From Halosimplex amylolyticum (GTDB taxonomy: Archaea > Halobacteriota > Halobacteria > Halobacteriales > Haloarculaceae), in contig NZ_JBLKNW010000008.1 in assembly GCF_051414035.1 (NCBI RefSeq), positions 1-64,000 of the forward strand: a stretch of 64,000 nt of DNA, in the 5' to 3' direction. A model generated the notes under the pieces. It saw nothing but the letters and a program-made list of their open reading frames with translations, was not told the DNA's origin and ran no database searches. The translations under genes were made by a program, and so were the position numbers. Shown in pieces: positions 28,806 through 37,348 of the stretch (positions within the stretch are counted from its first letter, which is position 1; each line of letters starts with the position of its first letter).

Positions 28806-29264
28806 ATGAACGACGAGAATCCCAACGTAATGATGGTTTCTCGTGAGGCAATACGTGACGACCGCGACGTCATCACAACCGCAGTCTTCCTCGGCGCTGT
28901 CGCCGGTGTCTTCTTTTCGGTCCTCGCTGTCGTCGGCGTCGTGGTACTCGCCGCGCACGTGTCGCTGGAGATCAGTCCGAACGCGTTTCTGTTCGGTGGA
29001 CTCGTCGCAGGTCTCGTCGCCGGGTACGTGGCGGGAGGAAGGTTGGATCGTGGTATGAGGGTCGGCGGCTACGCCGGCGTCGTCAGCGTCTGCGTCTTGG
29101 CGGCCTGCTACGTCGTATACAACTTCGGAACCGCCCTCGTCGGAGGTGGAACGCTTTTCCTCTACTGGGTTCCGTTCTTCGGTGGGTTCTATCTAGTCGT
29201 CTATTCGACGGTCTTCGCAATCGGCGGTTTGGTCGGAGGCGCCCTTGGTGCTGCGGTCCGGTAG
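28806..29264 (+). CDS. Four-helix membrane protein, DUF5518-like
   Basis: This 152-residue membrane protein has a short charged N-terminus (SREAIRDDRD) and four predicted transmembrane segments: VITTAVFLGAVAGVFFSVLA, FGGLVAGLVAGYVAGG, GVVSVCVLAACYVVYNFG, and FLYWVPFFGGFYLVVYSTVF running into GGLVGGALGAAV. Gly-rich helices and a basic loop (GGRLDRGMR) after the second helix are typical of the haloarchaeal DUF5518 group, whose function is unknown. The frame extends upstream to 28698, but those residues do not look coding; ATG 28806 is used, with 28836 as an alternative. It appears unrelated to the sugar genes. Confidence 0.7.
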   Translation: MNDENPNVMMVSREAIRDDRDVITTAVFLGAVAGVFFSVLAVVGVVVLAAHVSLEISPNAFLFGGLVAGLVAGYVAGGRLDRGMRVGGYAGVVSVCVLAACYVVYNFGTALVGGGTLFLYWVPFFGGFYLVVYSTVFAIGGLVGGALGAAVR

Positions 29265-29379
29265 CCGTCTGCCGGATTCGACGACTTTGTGGACCCCACT
29301 CGCCTTCTCTGTGTGAAATCTGCTTTGGATCTGCCCCCGGGAGCGAACAATTAAAGGCAGGTCGTCGTGATGAGTCGCT

Positions 29380-30234
29380 ATGGCGACGGTTATCAACGCG
29401 CACGAACACGTCTGGACGAGCGAGGACCAGCAGCCGTGGGTGAGCGACCTGACACCCCCCGGCGTCGAGAAACTCGTCTACACGGTCGATGATCTTCTGG
29501 CGGACATGGAGACGTTAGGAGTCGACCGAACAGCCCTCATCGCGACGCCCATCCATGGGCGCGGTAGCCCTTACACCATGGAGTGTCTTCGGGAATACCC
29601 AGATACGTTCTACGGCGTGATACTCCTCGATTACTTCGCAAACGACATCGGCGAGCGGGTCGACCGCGCGTTCGAACAGGAGAACCTGCTCGGAGTCCGA
29701 TTCGGGGCTTGCATGGAGTACGGCACTCTGTGGGAACACCGGACGGCAAACGCAGAATGGATCACCAGCCCCGACCTCGACCCGTTCTGGGAGGCGCTCG
29801 AGCGCCAGACGGCCCCGCAAGTCCAGATCATGCTCGAGGCGAGCCAGATCGACCAGGCCGAACAGGTTATCGCGGCCCATCCCGACGTGACGTTCGTCCT
29901 CGACCACCTCGCCTGGCCGACCCCAGGCGAGCACCCGCCGGACGAGCCACCGTACACGCGCCTGGCCGACGTCGCGGAGCACTCGAACGCGTACGTCAAG
30001 GTGACACACACCCCGTCACAAGAGCCCTATCCCTTCGAGGACGTTCACGGCCACGTCCGGCAACTCGTGGACTGGTTCGGTTCCGACCGTCTCCTGTGGG
30101 GCACCGACTGGGTGTATCACTTCAAGGAGGGGACGCCCTGGGAGACGACGCATTTCCTCGACGAACTCGATTTCCTCTCGACTAGCGACCGACGCGACCT
30201 CCGCTACCGGACCTTCGAGACACTGTTGCCCTGA
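29380..30234 (+). CDS. Amidohydrolase-2 family lactonase, L-fuconolactonase-like
   Basis: This 284-residue TIM-barrel protein is of the amidohydrolase-2 superfamily: first-strand metal motif NAHEHVW, central GVRFGACMEY, FVLDHLAWP with the strand-6 His, and LLWGTDWVYH with the metal/catalytic Asp. L-fuconolactone hydrolases and related sugar lactonases belong to this superfamily. A lactonase fits a pathway in which a fucose dehydrogenase makes the lactone. A TATA-like CAATTAAAGG at 29348-29357 gives a leaderless start at ATG 29380. It could instead be a decarboxylase of the same superfamily; the context favours lactonase. Confidence 0.75.
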   Translation: MATVINAHEHVWTSEDQQPWVSDLTPPGVEKLVYTVDDLLADMETLGVDRTALIATPIHGRGSPYTMECLREYPDTFYGVILLDYFANDIGERVDRAFEQENLLGVRFGACMEYGTLWEHRTANAEWITSPDLDPFWEALERQTAPQVQIMLEASQIDQAEQVIAAHPDVTFVLDHLAWPTPGEHPPDEPPYTRLADVAEHSNAYVKVTHTPSQEPYPFEDVHGHVRQLVDWFGSDRLLWGTDWVYHFKEGTPWETTHFLDELDFLSTSDRRDLRYRTFETLLP

Positions 30235-30678
30235 CCGCCTGCGAGCCGCCGGGACCAACTCCATCGTTCGCTGTCTGACACCGCAGCTGTGCCACTACAA
30301 TTTCAACAACGCTCTCGAACACAGCAGCCATCCCGTCCGTGAAACGAGGGTTTGCGGCTGCCGCGGGGGGAATGTGCAGTTCGCTCAGACGGTCCGAAAC
30401 AATGTCCCACCCCGCTGCGTTGAGAGAAACGGAGATGCGAGTAGTTCTATCAACGACTCCGAACGGGGGGTAGACCACTGACTATAACAGCGACAATAGT
30501 CGGCCACTCCGGACGTCGACTCCGGCAAGATGCCGCTATGGGTGAGGTCTATCCCTTCGAAGCGGAGGAGTACCCCGTAACACTCGATCGGATGTGGCCA
30601 GTGTAAGTTCGGCTACCGTCCGCATACGGGAGGGATGGCGGCAGTGGTTTTTTCACCGGGCTTCGCGTGGCGGGTTCC
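30235..30678. other. Intergenic stretch, no recognised gene
   Basis: It contains a 98-residue open frame on the minus strand (30182-30478, overlapping the lactonase end) with the readable block DGMAAVFESVVEIVVAQL, but no family match and no promoter I can see. The right end carries a T-run just before the 2-hydroxyacid dehydrogenase (30650-30656). Confidence 0.4.
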
Positions 30679-31704
30679 ATGCACGATTACCTCGTAGTCC
30701 ACCCTCGTTTCGAACGTCACTGGCCAGGTGCTGCCGAGCGTTTCCGGGAGTTATGGCCTGACGCCGGGTTCGAACGGGTCGACCTTGACGATAACAGGGT
30801 GCTCTCGGAGGTGCTCCCCGACCCCGGGGGCGTGACTCGGCTCGTCTCGCTGGGTGTCCCCGTCTCGGATACGTGCATTGAGCGCCTCAATGCTCTGGAC
30901 GAGGCTGTTGTCTACACCGACTCGGCGTACACCGCGGACGAGGATCTAGTCGAGCGCCTCGAAGCTCGGGATGTCTCGGTCTACCACCACGAGAGCGAGG
31001 GGTTCTGGGGACAATCAGTTGCCGAGTGTGCGCTCGCACTGACCCTCTGTGGCCTCCGGCGGATCCCGCAACTCCACGGGCGCATACAGGACGACCAGGA
31101 ACCGTGGGACTACGAGCCCGATGGCGTCCCGGGGCCAGGGAAGCGCGCCCATCAGTTCGGCGACGATCCCCGGTTCGCGAATGGAACGGTCGCCCGCAAG
31201 CGTGTCCGGCAGGTCGGCGTCGGCAACATCGGCAGTCGGTACGCTAGTTTCGTCGACGCCCTCGGCGCAGACGTCGCTGCCTACGATCCCTACGCCGACG
31301 AGCCGTGTTTCCACCGCGCGGGCGCTCGGCGCGAACACCGCCTCGAAGACCTCCTGACCGACGCCGATATTTTCGCACCGCTGGTCCCCCCAAACGAGGA
31401 AACCGTCGGGTTGATCGACGCGGACCTCGTGAACAGGCTCCCTGAGGGTTGTCTGGTCGTGCTCGCCACACGCGCCCGGATCGTCGACGGTGATGCGCTC
31501 CGCGAGCGAGTCCTTGCCGACGAACTCGCTCTCGCGGCAGACGTCTGGGATGAGAATCCCGGTGAACCGCTACCCCTCGATGATCCGCTGCTCGGTCGAC
31601 ATAATGTCGTCCACACGCCACACGTCGCCGGCCGGACGAAACACGCCAACGACCGGTGGGCTGAGATGCTCGCTGCGAAGTTTAAGCGTCGCGATCACCA
31701 GTGA
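30679..31704 (+). CDS. D-isomer-specific 2-hydroxyacid dehydrogenase family protein
   Basis: The 341-residue protein is built from an N-terminal catalytic half and an inserted NAD-binding domain (QVGVGNIGSRYASFVDALGA). The active-site Arg lies in LATRARIVDGDALRE, the acidic partner near DVWDENPGEPLPLDDP, and the catalytic His in VVHTPHVAGRT. The substrate-binding motif is AECALALTLCGLRRI. Such enzymes reduce 2-keto acids to D-2-hydroxyacids. In the inferred fucose route, pyruvate and lactaldehyde or lactate are end products, so a hydroxyacid dehydrogenase fits, but the substrate is not shown. The ATG at 30679 (MHDYLVV) is preferred to GTG 30667. Confidence 0.85.
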   Translation: MHDYLVVHPRFERHWPGAAERFRELWPDAGFERVDLDDNRVLSEVLPDPGGVTRLVSLGVPVSDTCIERLNALDEAVVYTDSAYTADEDLVERLEARDVSVYHHESEGFWGQSVAECALALTLCGLRRIPQLHGRIQDDQEPWDYEPDGVPGPGKRAHQFGDDPRFANGTVARKRVRQVGVGNIGSRYASFVDALGADVAAYDPYADEPCFHRAGARREHRLEDLLTDADIFAPLVPPNEETVGLIDADLVNRLPEGCLVVLATRARIVDGDALRERVLADELALAADVWDENPGEPLPLDDPLLGRHNVVHTPHVAGRTKHANDRWAEMLAAKFKRRDHQ

Positions 31705-31842
31705 ATCCGGTCTTCTGTCGACCGCGTGAGCGTCCTATCGCGCCCGATGGTAGGACCGATACGCGCGTTCAGTCTGTCGCGACCTGCGGACAACGAGTGA
31801 ACTTTTATATCCGGTTTGAGCGATACACACTGATGATCGACC

Positions 31843-32865
31843 ATGTCTGAGTACACCGCGGCGGTCGTCGGCTGTGGAAACAGGGGGGGTGACCATTTGG
31901 AGGCGTACGAGCACATCGACGGCGCTCGACCGGTCGCCTGCTGCGCGCGAAACGACCCACGACGAGACGAGCTGGCCGAGGAGTTCGACCTGACTGTCTA
32001 CGACGACACCGAGGAGATGCTTGCCGACGAAGAGCCCGATATCGTCCACGTCGCGACGCCCCCGAATGCGCGAGTCGAGATCATGGAGACAGTCTCAGAA
32101 GCCGGCGTACCCGCGTGTACGGTCGAGAAACCGATCGCTCTCAGGGTCGACGACTGGCGGACGATCGCCGAACTCGGTGAACAGACGGACACCAGGTTTG
32201 CCGTCTGCCACCAGTTCCGGTGGCAACCGGACCTCGTTCGCTGTCGGGAGGCGGTCGAGTCCGGTCGACTGGGGGAGGTTCGATTTCTCGATTGTTCCGC
32301 CGGCCTCAGCATCACCGACCAGGGGACCCACTGTCTCCACTACGCCAACGCCCTGAACGGGGATCAGCGCATCGATACGGTATTCGGGACCGCGAGCGGC
32401 CCCTTCCACGATGAGCAGGTACATCCTGGCCCGGACGCGACCCAGGCCGCCATCGTCTTCGAGAACGGGGTACGATGCCAGTGGACGACGGGGACGTACG
32501 CGCCGTCCGTCGGCGAGGCGGAGTACCAGCACAAGCGGGCTGTCGCGTACACCGACCGCGGCCGCGTTCAATGGGAGCAGTTCGGAGAGTGGGCGATCGT
32601 CGGTCCCGAGACTGTCGAGTACGGCGATTTCGGGGGGATGGCGCGCTGGCAACAGACGAACATCGAGGCGCAGGCGCGGTTCCACGAAGCGATGTTCGAG
32701 TGGCTTGAGGCCGGACCGAAACCTGCGACGAATCTCGAACACTCGCTGCACGAGTGGAAGGCGGTCCTGGCGCTGTACGCGAGCGCGCTCTGGCGGACGC
32801 CAGTTACGGTGTCTAAGTTCGAACCCGAGTCCGCCCTCGTCGAACGGGTGAACCAGGCGCTCTGA
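31843..32865 (+). CDS. Gfo/Idh/MocA-family oxidoreductase B
   Basis: The 340-residue paralogue of the protein at 17492 has Rossmann motif VVGCGNRGGDHL, EKP Lys in TVEKPIAL, and GTHCLHYANALNGDQRID in the substrate domain. Near-identical stretches (CHQFRWQP, NLEHSLHEWKAVLALY) show recent duplication, yet each copy has different neighbours: here a hydroxyacid dehydrogenase upstream and an epimerase-like gene downstream on the other strand. TATA TTTTATAT at 31803-31810 gives a transcript start about 10 bases before ATG 31843. It is probably NAD(P)-dependent oxidation of a sugar or lactone. Confidence 0.9.
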   Translation: MSEYTAAVVGCGNRGGDHLEAYEHIDGARPVACCARNDPRRDELAEEFDLTVYDDTEEMLADEEPDIVHVATPPNARVEIMETVSEAGVPACTVEKPIALRVDDWRTIAELGEQTDTRFAVCHQFRWQPDLVRCREAVESGRLGEVRFLDCSAGLSITDQGTHCLHYANALNGDQRIDTVFGTASGPFHDEQVHPGPDATQAAIVFENGVRCQWTTGTYAPSVGEAEYQHKRAVAYTDRGRVQWEQFGEWAIVGPETVEYGDFGGMARWQQTNIEAQARFHEAMFEWLEAGPKPATNLEHSLHEWKAVLALYASALWRTPVTVSKFEPESALVERVNQAL

Positions 32866-33001
32866 CGGTCAGGAGTACCGCGTCACCCGGCGAAACCGGG
32901 AGCAACTCGGATGCGAGTGTAGGCGAGTGACGGGCCACAGGACGTACGGGCGCAGTCGATTCGGTCGGGTGACGGCAGTAACGCTGTCGACTCGACCGGA
33001 C

Positions 33002-33850
33002 CTACTCGGGCGGACCGTCCCACTGTTCGCCGTCGTCCTGTGGGTCGTAGCGGATCCGCGAACGGGCGTGTTCGAGGTCGAACCACCGGCGGCGGTTGTC
33101 GCTAACGCCGTAGAAGGTCCCGTACTCGACGTCGTCGTCGGTGAGACAACAGGATATCTGGTGTGCGAAGTCGCGCCGGGACTGCCACGTGCACTTCAGT
33201 CGGGCGACCGCGCGCTCGTACTCGGGACTCCCCCGTTCGAAGGAGCCGTCATCGACACCTGCCTCCGCGTTCCCGTACGGGTGGTCGTACTCCGGCATGT
33301 TGACCGTCCCGACCCGGAGCGCGTAGAAGTGCTTCGGATACTCAAACTCCTCGACGTAGTATCGGCCCAGATCCTCGCCGAAACTCTTCGAGGCGCCGTA
33401 ATACGAATCCGGCCGGACCGGGTCGCTGTGGTCGATAACGAGGTCATAGTCGCGACTGTACAGTTCCGGAGCGTGCTCAGTCTCGTATTTCCCCACGACG
33501 TGGTTCGTCGAGAGGAAGACAAACGACTCGATCGCTTCCGTGCGGGCGGCCTCTAAGGCGTTGTACATTCCGACAATGTTGGGCTCGAACACGTCGGTCC
33601 AGTCCCCGTCCGTATAGGGGTATGCCGCCATGTGCACCATCGCGTCGCGCCCCTCGGACGCGGCTCGAAGTTTCTCGGCCTCGGTGACGTTCCCGACGAT
33701 CGTCTCGTATCCACCGTAGGGGTGGTCGTCGGACCGATCTGACCGGTTGTAGTAGCTGAACTCGTACGCGTCGCGGTCGTGGAGATGGTCGATCAGCGCC
33801 GTCCCACAGCGGCCGTAAGCGCCGGTAACTAGTACATCCATCGCGTCCAT
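33002..33850 (-). CDS. Extended SDR, hexuronate/sugar dehydrogenase or epimerase-like
   Basis: This 282-residue protein has the N-terminal cofactor motif TGAYGRCGTALIDHL, catalytic Ser/Thr in FLSTNHVVG, and YxxxK intact (YYGASKSFGEDL). The compact C-terminus and AAYPYTDGDW block resemble uronate dehydrogenase-type extended SDRs found in haloarchaeal sugar clusters. It may oxidise a hexose or uronic acid to its lactone, or epimerise. TATA GTTTTTAATATC at about 33872-33883 gives a leaderless start at ATG 33850; Met4 is an alternative. Confidence 0.8.
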   Translation of the reverse strand: MDAMDVLVTGAYGRCGTALIDHLHDRDAYEFSYYNRSDRSDDHPYGGYETIVGNVTEAEKLRAASEGRDAMVHMAAYPYTDGDWTDVFEPNIVGMYNALEAARTEAIESFVFLSTNHVVGKYETEHAPELYSRDYDLVIDHSDPVRPDSYYGASKSFGEDLGRYYVEEFEYPKHFYALRVGTVNMPEYDHPYGNAEAGVDDGSFERGSPEYERAVARLKCTWQSRRDFAHQISCCLTDDDVEYGTFYGVSDNRRRWFDLEHARSRIRYDPQDDGEQWDGPPE

Positions 33851-34128
33851 ATCCGATCCGGAAGGCGACAGATATTAAAAACGCCTGTTCAGCATCCGTA
33901 GCGTATCGCAAGAACTGAACTGTACGATAGCGCTCGACCGTTCCCTCATCGAATTTGATACTGGGTCTGGTAGCCTTCGGGACTGACAATTCTCCTCCCA
34001 GACGGGTTCGATCACGGGAACGCATCGGGAACCGGTTTCATCCGTGACGCCGATACGAAGTATCGATCTCTATTCTCATCGCGAGGTAGACGATGGATTT
34101 ATCGTGGTGGGCATAGACCCGATTTCAC

Positions 34129-35067
34129 ATGGGTTCGCCTGCCGATGAGGTACGGGACCGTCTGAGAGGTGTTGCTGTCGGTCTCCTGACTCCCTTCGAC
34201 GATTCGCTGGAGATTGAATACGACAAACTTGCAGACAACGCGCAATCACTGTATGAACAGGGTATCCGGACGTTTCTCGCTACCGCAAACATAAGCGAAT
34301 ATCACTCTCTCTCTCAGGACGAACGCATCGGTGTCGCTGAGACGAGTGTTGACGCACTCCCCGAAGACGCGTGTATCCTCGCTGGCGTCGGTGGGAGTAC
34401 TGCGAACGCAATTGAATTGATCCGCGGCTATGATCAACACGGGGTCGACGCAATGATGGTCATGCCGCCGGATCACACGTACATCCACGAGCAGGGACTG
34501 CTCGACTACTACCGGGAACTCGACGCAGTAACCGAGAAACCCCTCGTCCCCTACGTACGCGGATTCGACCCGTCGATCGACTATCTGGCCGAACTCACCC
34601 AAATCGATGGCGTCGTCGGGATCAAATACGCTCTGAAAGACGCGGTGAAACTGGGAGCTGCCGTCGCAGCCGGTGCCGAGGACGTGGTCTGGGTAGACGG
34701 ACTCGCGGAACCATACGCCGTTGCCTATTGGGTCGAGGGCGTCGAGGGCTTCAGCGCCGGCGTCAGCAACTTCCGTCCTGAGGTGGGGTTGGCACTGTTC
34801 GACGCCCTGGAAAATGGGGAGTGGGCCAGGGCGCGCGAACTCAGGAACGCCTGTCTTCCGTATCAGAACTTCCGGGACGGGGCGGGGCAGAACAATACGA
34901 TCTCCGGTGCGATCAGCGTCCCGGCAGTCAAGCGGGGGCTCGAACTCGCCGGGCTTCACGGCGGTCAGGTGCGCGAACCGATCCGGCCGCTCTCGCCCGC
35001 CGAGCGCGAGCGTGCGGCGGAACTCTACGAGCGCCTCGACGACGACATCGAACGCCTCATCAAGTGA
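34129..35067 (+). CDS. DapA-family aldolase/dehydratase
   Basis: The 312-residue (alpha/beta)8 class I lyase has GVAVGLLTPFDD, a GVGGSTANAIEL block, the active-site Tyr in PLVPYVRGFD, and the Schiff-base Lys at about residue 166 in GVVGIKYALKD. The family includes dihydrodipicolinate synthase, 2-keto-3-deoxy-sugar-acid aldolases and 5-keto-4-deoxyglucarate dehydratase. In this setting a 2-keto-3-deoxy-L-fuconate-type cleavage is plausible, but the sequence alone does not decide. TATA GATTTATCG at about 34094-34102. It is the only intact member here; two broken pieces of another lie at 21.1 and 61.3 kb. Confidence 0.87.
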   Translation: MGSPADEVRDRLRGVAVGLLTPFDDSLEIEYDKLADNAQSLYEQGIRTFLATANISEYHSLSQDERIGVAETSVDALPEDACILAGVGGSTANAIELIRGYDQHGVDAMMVMPPDHTYIHEQGLLDYYRELDAVTEKPLVPYVRGFDPSIDYLAELTQIDGVVGIKYALKDAVKLGAAVAAGAEDVVWVDGLAEPYAVAYWVEGVEGFSAGVSNFRPEVGLALFDALENGEWARARELRNACLPYQNFRDGAGQNNTISGAISVPAVKRGLELAGLHGGQVREPIRPLSPAERERAAELYERLDDDIERLIK

Positions 35068-35197
35068 GGTCCCTGTCTGGCTAGAATCCCCCAAGCGGTC
35101 CTTGCACTGCTTCCAGCCTCTTTTACGCCGAGTGTCTTACTCGGGCGTGTCCCGGACGGACAGTTCTCCGCTCTCGATCATCGATTCGATCGGATCG

Positions 35198-36217
35198 TCA
35201 CTTCTTGTCGGTGGCAGGTTCGACTCGACTGCGGCGCCGCGACGATTCCCATATTTCGAAGCTTATTTCGGTTGCATTCAGAACGTTCCGTCCGTTCAGT
35301 TCCGGTTCTCTCCCGGTTTCGACTCCCCGCAGTGCATCGTTGATCGCGCCGGTATGGCCTCTGTCTTCCTCCTCGTCAAAGTCGACAGCAGTCCATTTTC
35401 TATCACCGTTCTGGTGGTATCGGACGCTCCCGTTATTGCGTCCGACTTCGATAAGTCCATCAGTTCCCACGATCCGGTAAAAGATATTCTCACTCTCAAG
35501 AGCGTCGGCCCCCTCCTCGGTGGAAGCGATTCCGACGACGCCATCGTCGTATTCCCACATCCCGAACGCCTGTGACTCGGTATGATGTTCGTAGGCGCCG
35601 CCGTACGCGTTTTCGACCGGTTCGTTCACCTGCCCGATGATCCATTCGGCGGGTCGGTCAGTCGAGTACATCCCGTAGAGGTCGAAATAGTGTGTCCCCC
35701 AGTCCAGCAGGTCCGATGCGGTCATCTCGATCCGCACGACGTCGCCGATGACGCCCTCCTCGATCCGGTCTCTCGGCGCTCTCCACCGCGGGTGAAACCG
35801 CCGCTGGTGATTCTACGTGAGCTGAACATCGTGTCTCTCACATTCTTGAACCGCAAGCTGACACTCGGGCCAGTCCACGGCCATCGGCTTCTCGCAGTGA
35901 ACGGCATCAACGACTCTCTGACGCGCACAGTCGACGATAATAGGCGTGTGGATCTGTGGCGGCGTACAGACGCTCACGATGTCGGGTTCGACTACCGCGA
36001 GCATGTCCAGATACTCCTCGTAGACGTTCCCCTCGTCGATATCGAACTCACGAGCGAATCGCCTCGCGTTCTCTGGTACGACGTCGGCACAGGCAACCAG
36101 TTCGCAGTTTTCGTGATTGCGGTGCCCGCGCCCGTGAGCGTACCCGATCGAAAAGCTCGGTGCGTCGTCCTCCGGTGGATTCCCGGTGCCGATAACCGCC
36201 GCCCGGTACGTGGACAT
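35198..36217 (-). pseudogene. Gfo/Idh/MocA oxidoreductase interrupted by one amber codon
   Basis: One continuous frame of 339 codons from ATG 36217 to the stop at 35198 is broken only by TAG at 35813-35815 (HDVQLT, stop, NHQRRFHPRW). Before it are the Rossmann motif VIGTGNPPEDDAP and the EKP Lys (HCEKPMAVD); after it, the substrate domain (IEMTASDLLDWGTHYFDLYG). Nothing else is damaged, so the loss is recent, or the codon is an error or is read through at low level. The promoter is intact: TATA CTTTTAATTG at 36240-36249. It differs clearly from copies A and B and was a separate lineage. Confidence 0.85.
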
Positions 36218-36303
36218 AGCTGTTTCACTCGTCCCCAGACAATTAAAAGCACCAGTGCCCGGATACGCCTATCTTTACAATCGTTCGGCTACAGGTCAGG
36301 ACA
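36218..36303. promoter_or_regulatory. Divergent promoter region
   Basis: An 86-base gap lies between two divergent genes. The minus-strand TATA (CTTTTAATTG, 36240-36249) serves the amber-interrupted oxidoreductase. A weaker plus-strand TATA-like sequence near 36268-36276 (ATCTTTACA) serves the medium-chain dehydrogenase. Both would start transcription near their ATG. Confidence 0.55.
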
Positions 36304-37320
36304 ATGGTCGAAGCGACAGCTCTCGTAACACAGGGGGACCGGTCCGTATCGCTGGATTCGGTCAGTCTCCCGGAACCAACTGACGACGACGTTCTCGTCC
36401 GGACTCGGTATTCCGGGGTCAGTATCGGAACCGAACTCGACATCATCCGGGGATCGCAGGGTGGAGCCCGCTATCCCGTCTGCACCGGGTACCAGGCGAC
36501 GGGGATCGTTGAGTCTACGGGCGCAAACGTCGAGTCCCTCGAAGCGGGCGACAGAGTGTATTTCCGGGACAACCGGTCGATGGAGAGCGACGACGGCGAG
36601 ACGATCACGACGGGTGCAGGAAGTCACTGTTCCCAGTCGGTCGTAAACCCGGAGGAATCGATCGGGATCGCACGCCTTCCCGACGGCGTCGACGAAGCGG
36701 TCGCGAGCACGTTTGTCCTCCCCGCAGTCGGCCTGAACGGGGTCGACCGGGCGAACGTCCGCATGGGCGACACCGTCGCGGTCCAGGGCGTCGGGCTCGT
36801 CGGACTCGGCGTGGTCGCGGCCTGTGTCCACCGCGGTGCCGAAGTCGTTGCCGTCGACCCTCAGGAGAACCGACTCGAAGTGGCCGGGCAACTCGGCGCC
36901 GATCACCTCGTCGATCCCGACGAACGCGACCCGATAGCGGCCGTCGACGACGTCACCGAGGGAGAAGGTGCCGACGTCGTCTTCGAAGCTACCGGTATCC
37001 ACGCGTTGCTTGACACTGCGTTCCAACTCTGCAAACCGTATGGGACGTTCGTCTTTCAGGGCGTCTACCAGGGCGAACCGGTCTCGTTCGACTATCGCGT
37101 CCCGCACAACAAACATCTAGACGCCGTCTTTCCCTGTGACGACGGCCTCGAACCCTGTCGCCGCGCCGTCCTGAAGAACATGGCGAGTGGCGCGCTCCCG
37201 TGGGAACACACGATCACCCACCGCTACGACGCCGCCGACGCCCCGGATCTATACACCGACCTACTCGCCGACGAGGCTGACGACGTCATCGGCGCTGTCA
37301 TCGACTGGAGGGGACAGTGA
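36304..37320 (+). CDS. Medium-chain dehydrogenase lacking the zinc ligands
   Basis: This 338-residue MDR protein has a clear Rossmann motif (VQGVGLVGLGVVAA), but the catalytic-zinc Cys is replaced (GVSIGTELD where CGTD is usual), the GHE motif is GYQAT, and the structural Cys loop is missing. It is therefore a zinc-free MDR oxidoreductase, a group that includes bacteriochlorophyllide- and quinone-reductase-like enzymes, often found beside Gfo/Idh/MocA genes. It is the first gene of an apparent operon with the extended SDR at 37349 (28 bases apart) and perhaps the sialidase-like gene at 38257. Confidence 0.83.
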   Translation: MVEATALVTQGDRSVSLDSVSLPEPTDDDVLVRTRYSGVSIGTELDIIRGSQGGARYPVCTGYQATGIVESTGANVESLEAGDRVYFRDNRSMESDDGETITTGAGSHCSQSVVNPEESIGIARLPDGVDEAVASTFVLPAVGLNGVDRANVRMGDTVAVQGVGLVGLGVVAACVHRGAEVVAVDPQENRLEVAGQLGADHLVDPDERDPIAAVDDVTEGEGADVVFEATGIHALLDTAFQLCKPYGTFVFQGVYQGEPVSFDYRVPHNKHLDAVFPCDDGLEPCRRAVLKNMASGALPWEHTITHRYDAADAPDLYTDLLADEADDVIGAVIDWRGQ

Positions 37321-37348
37321 TGGGCCACGTCACCGACTGGAGGGACCG

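Noticed and set aside
30182..30478. 98-residue minus-strand open frame after the lactonase
   Set aside because: It overlaps the end of a confident gene, has no promoter and no family similarity that I can recognise.
35813..35815. Amber codon as a pyrrolysine site
   Set aside because: Intact neighbouring genes end in TAG (for example at 21127-21129), other remnants also have TAA and TGA, and no pyrrolysine genes are seen, so a nonsense mutation is simpler.
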